This document shows positions 50,526 to 57,484 of a DNA stretch of 63,475 nucleotides, piece by piece. Source of the stretch: a virus; the IMG/VR virus record IMGVR_UViG_3300035698_008150, positions 1 through 63,475 of that record; one strand, given 5' to 3'. Numbering within the stretch: position 1 is the stretch's first letter; the number at the start of each line of letters is the position of its first letter. A model generated the notes under the pieces. The model did no database searches, was not told the origin of the DNA, and saw only the letters and a list, made by a program, of their open reading frames with translations. Position numbers and translations under genes: made by a program.

Positions 50526-51062
50526 TTAGTTATGATAATCAACTACTACTGCCCACTTCTTACCAACTAATTGCTCTTCTGATAAATCAACCTCATCTTC
50601 CTCTATATCGCAGAAATGCTTGTACTCTTCTTCTGCAATCAACTCTTTAATTAAGTTGTCATACAATACTTTATCAATTATTTGAGCATCATCTTCCTCT
50701 CCGATAGGATTATACTTATCTCTCCAGAAAGGAATTACTCCTGTATAGTCTGGAAAGTATTTATTGAACATAGATGCAAATTGTTCTCTTCTCTGTTTTT
50801 CTGTATCTTCGGCGCTAGTATTCCAACCAAAATCTTTTTCAAACTCTTCAACGCAAGTTTTTAATTTTACTTTATCTAATCTCACCGATGATAAATCTCC
50901 TGACCATCTCCCACCTATAACAAACCAATCAGCCATTCCTGAAGCAAATCTCCCTTGCCCGCAGAAGCCATTCTCATCCAACCAACCTTGAACAAAATGC
51001 CTCGCTTCCTTGGAGTCATTTGCTTTTTCTTTATCCATAGTTACTATCATTCTATAATGCAT
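50526..51062 (-). CDS. Hypothetical early protein
   Basis: 178 aa, AAAAGGAGGG site. SGMADWFVIGGRWSGDLSSV (41-60) is a distinctive conserved-looking phrase; the C-terminus is acidic (DIEEDEVDLSEEQLVG) and ends with a beta strand. Function unknown. Confidence 0.6.
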   Translation of the reverse strand: MHYRMIVTMDKEKANDSKEARHFVQGWLDENGFCGQGRFASGMADWFVIGGRWSGDLSSVRLDKVKLKTCVEEFEKDFGWNTSAEDTEKQRREQFASMFNKYFPDYTGVIPFWRDKYNPIGEEDDAQIIDKVLYDNLIKELIAEEEYKHFCDIEEDEVDLSEEQLVGKKWAVVVDYHN

Positions 51063-51080
51063 CTCTTCCCTCCTTTTTGT

Positions 51081-51257
51081 TTACCATAACTCGTCTATAT
51101 AATCAGGTTCTAAACCAAACCACTCTTGACATATTCCGAAAGGCATTTCTCCTTGAGATAACCTTTCATCAAAATCATCTTTCGCTTGGGAGATCAAATC
51201 ATCAGCCTCTTGTTCACTGATTCCATCTCTTTTCATTATAACTTCTTTGATACTCAC
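51081..51257 (-). CDS. 58-aa conserved phage protein
   Basis: GTG start after GGGGG. VIMKRDGISEQEADDLISQA and FGICQEWFGLEPDYIDELW match a small acidic family repeated in many phages (MKRDG...EADxLI...EEWFGLEPDY). Function unknown. Confidence 0.7.
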   Translation of the reverse strand: MSIKEVIMKRDGISEQEADDLISQAKDDFDERLSQGEMPFGICQEWFGLEPDYIDELW

Positions 51258-51259
51258 AT

Positions 51260-51400
51260 TTACCCCCTTTTTGTTTTGAAGTAAAGAGCATATAACTGCT
51301 TTTTACTCATTTTGCCTAATCTCTTCTTGCTATATCCGCAAGCAAGAGATAAAGCATTTATCAACTCTGATTTGTATCGAGGAACCAAAAAATCTCTCAT
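51260..51400 (-). CDS. 46-aa basic protein
   Basis: MRDFLVPRYKSELINALSLA, CGYSKKRLGKMSKKQLYALY: a helix-turn-helix-like basic peptide, common as tiny phage proteins with KKQLYAIYF ends. AGAGGTGAT site overlapping the previous gene's end. Confidence 0.55.
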   Translation of the reverse strand: MRDFLVPRYKSELINALSLACGYSKKRLGKMSKKQLYALYFKTKRG

Positions 51401-51401
51401 A

Positions 51402-51551
51402 TCACCTCTTTTGTTTAATCACATCATAATTAAAGTCGAATGAGTGTAGTTGCACGTGGAGTTTATTTATCTCGTACTTTAAACTATGAATTTTTACTTT
51501 AATCAACTTTTGTTGCTCTACTTGGTTTTTTACAAGAACTGCTTGTTTCAT
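51402..51551 (-). CDS. 49-aa coiled-coil peptide
   Basis: MKQAVLVKNQVEQQKLIKVK, then a helical stretch; GAGGTAAAG site. Its TGA precedes the next ATG by only one base in the opposite order (ATG 51400), so the pair is coupled. Function unknown. Confidence 0.5.
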   Translation of the reverse strand: MKQAVLVKNQVEQQKLIKVKIHSLKYEINKLHVQLHSFDFNYDVIKQKR

Positions 51552-51562
51552 TTCTTTACCTC

Positions 51563-51958
51563 TTATTCCTCTCTGTAAAATACTTGGTCTTTATACTCAT
51601 ACACTTTTGTCATATCCTTAACCCAATAAGGAGTTCCGAACGCTTTAATATTTTCCCAATGAGTTGCTCCAGAAGTAATATCTTTGTTCATACTCTCAAG
51701 CCACGCTTTTTCTGCGAGATCAAATACCCATTGAGGCTCGTTGCTGACGTGCTTCGCATTCTCTCCGTAAACTCCTTTCAATGTTCCGCGATTCCGTATT
51801 GCGCAAGCCACCGCAACCATTCCGATATAACCTTGATTACTCGCTTCACCAATGATTGCTCTTATTGCTCTTTGCTTATCAATATTCGCTGAATAACTCG
51901 AAGTGTGAAAGATAAGCAGAAAGATAAGAGCTAGTAAGCGTTTTTTGCTCTTGCTCAT
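51563..51958 (-). CDS. Secreted SleB-type cell wall hydrolase (endolysin candidate)
   Basis: 131 aa. Sec signal (KKRLLALIFLLIFHTSSYSA), then the Hydrolase_2/SleB domain: RAIIGEASNQGYIGMVAVAC (33-52) with candidate catalytic Glu38, AIRNRG, ITSGATHWENI and FGTPYWVKDM, KVYEYKDQVFYREE. Cleaves peptidoglycan glycan strands. A signal-bearing lysin in the early region, away from the holin candidate at 30.5 kb, suggests export by Sec with a later trigger for lysis. Confidence 0.85.
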   Translation of the reverse strand: MSKSKKRLLALIFLLIFHTSSYSANIDKQRAIRAIIGEASNQGYIGMVAVACAIRNRGTLKGVYGENAKHVSNEPQWVFDLAEKAWLESMNKDITSGATHWENIKAFGTPYWVKDMTKVYEYKDQVFYREE

Positions 51959-51967
51959 TTTTTCTCC

Positions 51968-52117
51968 TTATACTTTTGCTGATTTACATTGAGATAACCA
52001 AAATTCTTGTTTGCAACAAAATACTCCGTATCTCGTTTCCTCACTTGGATGAATCTCTCGGTTGCAGAAAGGGCAATAAAACTTATGTTCTATCAACTCT
52101 CTTAACGCTATAAACAT
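51968..52117 (-). CDS. 49-aa zinc-ribbon protein
   Basis: MFIALRELIEHKFYCPFCNR, later FCCKQEFW and QCK; C15-x2-C18 and CC35-36 can bind zinc. AAGGAGGTGAGG site. Function unknown. Confidence 0.6.
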   Translation of the reverse strand: MFIALRELIEHKFYCPFCNREIHPSEETRYGVFCCKQEFWLSQCKSAKV

Positions 52118-52168
52118 TTTCCTCACCTCCTTTATTGTTTAAATAGCTCATCAGTATGTTATACATAG

Positions 52169-52189
52169 ACGGCGGAGATAATCCGCCGT
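52169..52189 (-). promoter_or_regulatory. 8-bp GC-rich hairpin
   Basis: ACGGCGGA (52169-52176) and TCCGCCGT (52182-52189), loop of 5. It lies just after the 16-aa ORF and before the zinc-ribbon gene on the minus strand, without a T run; similar in placement to the hairpins at 39.5 and 50.5 kb. Confidence 0.6.
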
Positions 52190-52197
52190 TTCGCTAT

Positions 52198-52248
52198 TCA
52201 ATCCCTATAACTCTCTGGAAATAACCACGCTAACATCTCATCATCCAT
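52198..52248 (-). CDS. 16-aa acidic micro-ORF
   Basis: AAGGAGG site precedes MDDEMLAWLFPESYRD. Real translation is plausible from the site; too short to judge function. Confidence 0.3.
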   Translation of the reverse strand: MDDEMLAWLFPESYRD

Positions 52249-52265
52249 CTTTCCTCCTTGGTTAA

Positions 52266-52523
52266 TTATATCAACTCTTTGATTATATTTCTTAAAGCAG
52301 TATCAACGTGTTGGTCATAAGCGTAAGTATAAACTTCTCTAACAATAAAGTTGCTCAACCCTGCAAGATATAATAAATCCCAGCGTAATCTCTTCTCTTT
52401 ATCTTTGCCAAGATTATTGTCGATATAATACTTCAACTCTTTTTCAACCGTTGTTTTGTTATGCACTAACACTTGAGATATATCCTTTTTCATTTTTTCG
52501 TAGTGGTTACTCTTAACCTTCAT
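52266..52523 (-). CDS. Hypothetical helical protein
   Basis: 85 aa, AAAAGGAGG site. All-helical: KSNHYEKMKKDISQVLVHN, YLAGLSNFIVREVYTYAYDQ. A pattern shared by short early phage proteins. Function unknown. Confidence 0.55.
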   Translation of the reverse strand: MKVKSNHYEKMKKDISQVLVHNKTTVEKELKYYIDNNLGKDKEKRLRWDLLYLAGLSNFIVREVYTYAYDQHVDTALRNIIKELI

Positions 52524-52534
52524 TAAACCTCCTT

Positions 52535-52702
52535 TTAGCTTCCGTATAATCCGTAAGAGTTTAAAAGCTGTATTGCTTGCATTGCAATTAAATTATTATT
52601 GCAATATACCTCAAGATGATCATCCAGCCTATATAATAGCTGAAATAACGTATTAACTTCTTCCTTCGTTATCCTCTTTACTTCTATGTTCTCTTTCTTC
52701 AT
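52535..52702 (-). CDS. 55-aa hypothetical protein
   Basis: AAAGGAGG site. MKKENIEVKRITKEEVNTLF then an amphipathic helix ending NSYGLYGS. Not recognised. Confidence 0.55.
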   Translation of the reverse strand: MKKENIEVKRITKEEVNTLFQLLYRLDDHLEVYCNNNLIAMQAIQLLNSYGLYGS

Positions 52703-52812
52703 AAACCTCCTTTGTTTAATCTATGCTGATATTCTTTGATACTTCGTTATTGTAATGAGGGGAGGGGAGAGGTATCGCGCTCCCGCATTACTTCAATGCT
52801 TCATTTAATCCT

Positions 52813-52875
52813 CTATTATATATAATATAATAATATATTTATAGTAAGTTACTTTACTATATATAGTATATATAC
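52813..52875. other. AT-only stretch next to iterons
   Basis: An almost pure A/T run (ATTATATATAATATAATAAT onward) in the 390-base gene-free gap 52703-53092. Easily melted DNA beside direct repeats is the usual layout of a theta origin; here it is only a candidate. Confidence 0.5.
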
Positions 52876-52980
52876 AATAAGAGTGCAATTTTAAAAAAAC
52901 GTTTGGTTTAAATATAACTTAAAACTCCTAATAACAGATATAATTGGAGATAATTGGAGTTAGCTCTTAGAATCTTTTCT

Positions 52981-53041
52981 GTTGCCTTGAAAGTAATAGC
53001 TTTTTTGTTGCCTTGAAAGTCTTTTCTGTTGCCTTGAAAGT
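52981..53041. repeat. Three iteron-like direct repeats
   Basis: GTTGCCTTGAAAGT occurs exactly three times (52981-52994, 53007-53020, 53028-53041), two copies extended to CTTTTCTGTTGCCTTGAAAG. TAATTGGAG is also doubled (52941, 52951). With the AT-rich run nearby, this is an origin or regulator-binding candidate. Confidence 0.75.
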
Positions 53042-53092
53042 CTAGCAGTGTATTTTTTTTTGGGATGCTTTTAAAAATTTTTAACTATTACT

Positions 53093-53608
53093 TTACGCCG
53101 AAACATTACTTTTTACTAAGCAACTTGCTTTGTAAACTATATTGTCCGCAACTCTGTCAACGCCGTTGATGCCTTGCAATGCAAGTTTAGCTTTGAAGTT
53201 TTTCTGCCAGTTTGGATTATTTACATCAATAGTGATATCGTTAATCCCTTCACGTTTTAAAGTTAAACTATTATCTGTCAACAAAAATTCTTGCTTGCGT
53301 TTGTTTAAACTTGCATCATTCTTGTAGTTAACGAAAGCTAAAATCTCCTTAGCGAAAGCTACTTTTTCGCGGATATCAACCATTGATAATTTGAATTCCG
53401 CTTTAAGTTTTGCGACGTCTGTTTTAGCTGTTTCAAGTATTGTTTTTGCCTCTTCAAGCTGTTTTTCCTTGTCGCTGTCGCTCAAGCAATCCCGATATTC
53501 AGTAGCAATGACTTGTTTCTGCTTCTGCATCTCCGCCTTTAATGCTTTTTGTTTTTCCTTTAGTAGCTTAGCATCCGCCAATAAATCTTGAATTGTTTTT
53601 TTAGCCAT
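53093..53608 (-). CDS. Coiled-coil early protein
   Basis: 171 aa, first gene of the minus-strand region. Residues 1-100 are highly charged coiled coil (LLADAKLLKEKQKALKAEMQ, DKEKQLEEAKTILETAKTDV); the rest is mixed (NKRKQEFLLTDNSLTLKREG). It borders both the iterons and the divergent promoters, so a nucleoid-like or early regulatory role is possible. Contains no known DNA-binding motif. Confidence 0.6.
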   Translation of the reverse strand: MAKKTIQDLLADAKLLKEKQKALKAEMQKQKQVIATEYRDCLSDSDKEKQLEEAKTILETAKTDVAKLKAEFKLSMVDIREKVAFAKEILAFVNYKNDASLNKRKQEFLLTDNSLTLKREGINDITIDVNNPNWQKNFKAKLALQGINGVDRVADNIVYKASCLVKSNVSA

Positions 53609-53686
53609 TTTGGTACCGCCTTATTATTGTTTGTAAAGCATCCCAAAAAAAATACACTAATTGTCAAGGAACTATATTGATACATC

Positions 53687-53714
53687 ATTATCGCATATAT
53701 ATATATCTTGTCAA
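53687..53714 (-). promoter_or_regulatory. Minus-strand early promoter
   Basis: On the minus strand TTGACA (53714-53709), 16-bp spacer, GATAAT (53692-53687). About 80 bases upstream of the 53608 start. A second TTGACA (53667-53662) lacks a good -10. Confidence 0.75.
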
Positions 53715-53745
53715 TATATATTTTTTACCGCTGGGATTATATTAC

Positions 53746-53774
53746 TTGACATAACTATATATGTATGCTATAAG
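53746..53774 (+). promoter_or_regulatory. Plus-strand early promoter 1
   Basis: TTGACA (53746-53751), 17-bp spacer, TATAAG (53769-53774). It faces away from the minus promoter 32 bases to the left. About 300 bases without a clear gene follow; TAGCTTAGA occurs twice there (about 53827 and 53928), and CACCTCCT at 53809 resembles the 3' end of 16S rRNA. Confidence 0.75.
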
Positions 53775-53997
53775 ATGAAAAGTTAGAAAAAAGATTATAA
53801 GAAATCCGCACCTCCTCTCCCCTATATAGCTTAGAACTCTCATTTCAGCACATCTAACATTCTCTCTCAACTAAAAATCGTTCGCACCTTATTGCCTTTT
53901 TTCCATTTCCCTACTTTTATATTTAGCTTAGACTTTGATTTCCCATAAAAAAGGTATAGCGAGAATTCCAAGCATTATAAAAAAAACAAAAAAACAC

Positions 53998-54026
53998 TTG
54001 ACTTAACATCAAATTTGGTATATATT
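53998..54026 (+). promoter_or_regulatory. Plus-strand promoter 2 before groES
   Basis: TTGACT (53998-54003), 17-bp spacer, TATATT (54021-54026). Predicted start about 54033, about 135 bases before groES. Confidence 0.8.
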
Positions 54027-54082
54027 TTGTGTATTGATAAAAGTGTAGACCTATGTGGCGATAAAAGCTAAAAGAAAATATA

Positions 54083-54172
54083 ATGAATAAGATAAAAACA
54101 AATGAAAGCAAAAGTTCAGCCCTGAATAATTCAGGGTTTTTTTATTTTGTAAGCAAAAAGGAGGAAGTATGA
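54083..54172 (+). CDS. 29-aa leader peptide overlapping groES
   Basis: ATG at 54083 opens MNKIKTNESKSSALNNSGFF and runs through the terminator hairpin; its TGA overlaps the groES ATG. The ribosome site is weak (AAAGAAAA). If translated, ribosomes would disrupt the hairpin and couple to groES. Confidence 0.35.
   Translation: MNKIKTNESKSSALNNSGFFYFVSKKEEV
54120..54143 (+). terminator. Attenuator-like terminator in the groES leader
   Basis: CCCTGAA (54120-54126), loop TAA, TTCAGGG (54130-54136), then seven T. It lies between promoter 2 and groES with no upstream gene to end, so it either attenuates the operon or ends a short RNA of about 110 bases. Confidence 0.85.
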
Positions 54173-54471
54173 ATATAATTGAACCGTTAAATAAGCGGAT
54201 AATAGTTGAGCCAGATGCAAAGGAAAGTGTATCGAAAGGTGGGATTTTCATACCGCAGACTGCCAGCCAGAAAGCACCAACGAAAGGTAGGGTCGTTTCA
54301 ATAGCGAGTGACTGCGCTATAAAGATTCGGCTAAGCAAAGGGGATTTGGTTATTTTCCCGAAGTTCGCCGGCACAGAGATTATCGTGCCACCATTAGATA
54401 TAGAAGGGAAAGATAAAGTATTACAGATTATAAAGGAAGAGGATATACTTGCCGTTATCAAACCAAGTTAA
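54169..54471 (+). CDS. groES: GroES-like co-chaperonin
   Basis: 100 aa, AAGGAGGAAGT site. Cpn10 features: NIIEPLNKRIIVEPDA (2-17), mobile-loop region KGGIFIPQTASQKAPTKGRV (23-42), GDLVIFPKFAGTEI (about 58-71) and EEDILAVI near the end. Like T4 gp31 it would pair with host GroEL to fold phage capsid proteins. First gene of the rightward early operon. Confidence 0.92.
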   Translation: MNIIEPLNKRIIVEPDAKESVSKGGIFIPQTASQKAPTKGRVVSIASDCAIKIRLSKGDLVIFPKFAGTEIIVPPLDIEGKDKVLQIIKEEDILAVIKPS

Positions 54472-54482
54472 AAAGGAGAATA

Positions 54483-54893
54483 ATGGACGATAAAAACGGT
54501 ACATTAGGAAAAAAAAGAGAAGATCTAAGAGAAAGCCAAGTAGCAGCAATAAAATCAGCTGTTTTAGAAACATTGCATAAACTAGAAGATCTAGAGAAGG
54601 AAAAGCAAATTATACATGGCGCCATTAAGATATTGAAACACGACCTATTTGATTTGAAGGATGGGCGGTTGGACAGGATAGTCGAGCGTCACGAGATAGA
54701 TGAGAGATCAAAGGAGTTGAGTGCAGTTTGTATTGAAAGGATTAAGGACCAAAAACCCTCAGCGCCTTGGTTTATCTTGTATGGGTTGAAAGGAAAGGCA
54801 GATAAAGGATCTACTGATGTAAATAACTCAATTACTAAAACTCATGCTTCTGGAAGTTATAAGTTATCTGATGGAAGCATCAAATATCTATGA
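54483..54893 (+). CDS. Hypothetical coiled-coil protein
   Basis: 136 aa, AAGGAG site. Charged helix from 10 to 85 (KSAVLETLHKLEDLEKEKQI), then SAPWFILYGLKGKADKG. Not recognised; between groES and the glycan cassette. Confidence 0.55.
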   Translation: MDDKNGTLGKKREDLRESQVAAIKSAVLETLHKLEDLEKEKQIIHGAIKILKHDLFDLKDGRLDRIVERHEIDERSKELSAVCIERIKDQKPSAPWFILYGLKGKADKGSTDVNNSITKTHASGSYKLSDGSIKYL

Positions 54894-54896
54894 CAA

Positions 54897-55130
54897 ATGG
54901 TAAAAAAACAGATTAAGATAGACGTCGATGAAGGATCTGATACATTCGGGATGTTCGTGGTGTTGGAAGGAATATTTTATGTTACCCACCACAAATGTGA
55001 TTTCAAGAATAACGTCCTTATTAGCAAGGATAATAGGGTGAGAATAGCTAAATCGATGCTAAATGGTTTGGAAAAGACACTAGATACAGGGTTAAGAGTA
55101 GAACAGCTAACTTATAGCAAAAGGAAATGA
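54897..55130 (+). CDS. Small hypothetical protein
   Basis: 77 aa; ATG three bases after the previous TGA, little ribosome site, so coupled. Beta-rich (SDTFGMFVVLEGIFYVTHHK) then a helix. Function unknown. Confidence 0.5.
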   Translation: MVKKQIKIDVDEGSDTFGMFVVLEGIFYVTHHKCDFKNNVLISKDNRVRIAKSMLNGLEKTLDTGLRVEQLTYSKRK

Positions 55131-55134
55131 TAAA

Positions 55135-55716
55135 ATGATTAAATATAATGTTGATTACTATTACAATCTTTTGAAGATTCATACGTGTACAGCAAAGGAA
55201 ATTAATGACTTGCGGTGGAATTTTGTCGCAAAATATACAATGATTGATAAAATCGCTAGACAATATGCAACAGTTCTTGATTATGGGTGCGGTCCGGGCT
55301 GGTTTGCTGCATTTAAGCCTGACTACATTAGGCAGAATAACATTGATACTTTCGATATTATGCCTGTTCCGCAGACAGGGATAAGAAGGATTCAGTATAG
55401 CGTTGTAACGCTTTGGGATGTGCTGGAACATATTGCGGATTTTACTGATATTGAGAATGTGATTAATCGGACAAATTTTGTTGCGATGACTATTCCGATT
55501 AAACCTGATAGCATAAGGTGGAATTCGTGGAAACACTTTAAGCCGGGCGAGCATCTCCATTATTATACAGTTGATTTACTAAAAGCATTGTTTAGATTGT
55601 ATGGTTTTTCATTAAAAATTGATGAAATGATTGAATGTCCTCCAAGAAGCGATGTGCATTCATTGATTTTCGAGAAATCTGATTGGGTTACTACAACGAC
55701 GAGGAATAATGGATAA
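55135..55716 (+). CDS. SAM-dependent methyltransferase (Methyltransf_23-like)
   Basis: 193 aa. VLDYGCGPGWFAAF (47-60) is motif I for SAM; LWDVLEHIADF (about 93-103) is the class I motif II region. WKHFKPGEHLHYYTVDLLKA is typical of the sugar/lipid O-methyltransferase group. First gene of the glycan cassette; likely methylates a sugar or precursor. Confidence 0.8.
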   Translation: MIKYNVDYYYNLLKIHTCTAKEINDLRWNFVAKYTMIDKIARQYATVLDYGCGPGWFAAFKPDYIRQNNIDTFDIMPVPQTGIRRIQYSVVTLWDVLEHIADFTDIENVINRTNFVAMTIPIKPDSIRWNSWKHFKPGEHLHYYTVDLLKALFRLYGFSLKIDEMIECPPRSDVHSLIFEKSDWVTTTTRNNG

Positions 55717-57484
55717 AGAGAAAGTAGTCTTAGTAAACGATTTATCCCCGGGCGATATTTTAATAATGTCAGTGGCGATCCGGTCATTGTATAAAGCTTA
55801 CCCTAATAAGTATATGATTGACGTTCGTTCGCCATGCAATGAGATATTCAATAATAATCCTTATATTCAAAAAATACCGATAAGTAATAATGCTAAAGTC
55901 AATGAGGCTATCGAGAAATTAAAGAAAAATGACAACCTTCCTCCGATATTGGTGGAAGATACTAAATATATTATATCCCACTACCCTCTTATCCATATTT
56001 CTGGCATGTCAGGGCTTCCTTTTGCTGATGGGCATCGAATGTTTTTGGCGCAGAAGCTAGGGATTGAAATACCGCGAACAGGTATGAAGCCAGATATTTT
56101 CTTTTCAAACGAGGAATTGGCACTACCTAGGCAGATAAAAGGCAAATATTGGCTGATAAATGCTGGAATCAAGAATGACTACACCTTAAAATACTATCCT
56201 TACTATCAAGAAGTGGTAAATCTGCTAAAAGATAAGATTCAAGTCGTTCAAGTTGGACATACAGCTCACAACCACCCACTATTGGACAATGTATTGGATT
56301 TAAGGGGGAAAACTAACCTAAGGCAACTGTTTCTACTGTCTAAGTACGCAGAAGGGGCTATATGCCCAGTTTCGTTGCAAATGGTTATAATGGCATCGTT
56401 AAGTAAGCCTTGCGTAGTGGTTGCCGGCGCCAGAGAGGGGGTTAGGTGGCAATTAAATCCAGATCATCGCTTCCTATATACTAATGGCGCAATTAAATGT
56501 GCAAAGTATGACGGCTGTTGGCGGTCAAAGATAGAAGAATGCACGTTCAAATCTTCTGAAGGTAATCCAATGTGCATGGAATTAATTCGCCCGGAGGACA
56601 TCGCGCGAGCGGTAGAGTTGTATTACTTAGGTGGAGTGTTGAAGTATGAGAAAGAAAACCCGGTTATTCTTAACCAAAAAGAAGGAGTAAATAAAATGGA
56701 TAAAGTGACTCTTAACGCTATTGTTCCTGAGAATACTGGTGATAACACTGCAGTTCCAAATATATTAAACGCTGATAATAGCAATTTAAACAAAGATATT
56801 ATAGATGTTAATAAAATAACCGTTTCTGAATCTTTTCCTGTCGGTATTAATTCTCCACAAGCAACATCTTCGATATTTAATATATTAAGGATATTAAAGA
56901 AGTTAAATGATAGCGATACATTTCTCGAGGCGTATCACTGGCATTTGAATAAGCGTAAAGATACATTTATGGATACGTATCATTTTATGCAGTGGGTTGG
57001 TGCTAATGTAAGACCTAAACGAATATTAGAGATAGGAACACGCACTGGTATATCAATTTGCCAATTATTATCAGCCTATACTAATTATGATAGTTTAGAA
57101 GAAATAATACTTTGTGATTTGTTTAATGATGGATTAGCAACGCCTCAAGGCGTTTTAAATGCTTTGAACTATTTGAATATTCCAACTGATAAAGTTAAAT
57201 TCATTGTTGGCAGTTCATTAGATGAAATACCTAAATTTATTGGAAAGCAAACTTTCGATTATATTCTTGTTGATGGAAATCATGATAAAGATTATGCAAG
57301 AAAAGATTTAATTAATGCAGTTCAATTAATAGAAAAAGGCGGTTACATTGTCTTTGATGATATAACACCTGACGGCTGTTCACTCCAAGATGTATGGGAT
57401 GAGTTTAAAACAAATAACAATGCCTCTTTTAATTTCATGGAGAATCATGACGGTAAAGGATTAGGCGTAGCTAAAAAAATATGA
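55709..57484 (+). CDS. GT9-like transferase fused to methyltransferase
   Basis: 591 aa. Residues 1-310 are GT9-like: LVNDLSPGDILIMSVAIRSL (8-27), WLINAGIKNDYTLKYYP and AICPVSLQMVIMAS. A linker follows, then about 395-591 is a class I methyltransferase of the Methyltransf_24 type: RILEIGTRTGISICQLL, YILVDGNHDKDYARKDLINA, GYIVFDDITPDG. An in-frame ATG at 56696 (residue 330) follows GAAGGAG with 8-base spacing, so the methyltransferase part may also be made alone. Looks like two genes joined by loss of a stop. Confidence 0.8.
   Translation: MDKEKVVLVNDLSPGDILIMSVAIRSLYKAYPNKYMIDVRSPCNEIFNNNPYIQKIPISNNAKVNEAIEKLKKNDNLPPILVEDTKYIISHYPLIHISGMSGLPFADGHRMFLAQKLGIEIPRTGMKPDIFFSNEELALPRQIKGKYWLINAGIKNDYTLKYYPYYQEVVNLLKDKIQVVQVGHTAHNHPLLDNVLDLRGKTNLRQLFLLSKYAEGAICPVSLQMVIMASLSKPCVVVAGAREGVRWQLNPDHRFLYTNGAIKCAKYDGCWRSKIEECTFKSSEGNPMCMELIRPEDIARAVELYYLGGVLKYEKENPVILNQKEGVNKMDKVTLNAIVPENTGDNTAVPNILNADNSNLNKDIIDVNKITVSESFPVGINSPQATSSIFNILRILKKLNDSDTFLEAYHWHLNKRKDTFMDTYHFMQWVGANVRPKRILEIGTRTGISICQLLSAYTNYDSLEEIILCDLFNDGLATPQGVLNALNYLNIPTDKVKFIVGSSLDEIPKFIGKQTFDYILVDGNHDKDYARKDLINAVQLIEKGGYIVFDDITPDGCSLQDVWDEFKTNNNASFNFMENHDGKGLGVAKKI
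56682..56698 (+). promoter_or_regulatory. Internal ribosome site inside the GT9-methyltransferase gene
   Basis: AAGGAG (56682-56687), spacer, in-frame ATG 56696. Would start a 262-aa methyltransferase-only product. Confidence 0.6.

Noticed and set aside
54051-55560. Antisense frames of 136 and 170 aa over groES and the first methyltransferase
   Set aside because: They oppose well-supported genes with family motifs and have no ribosome site.
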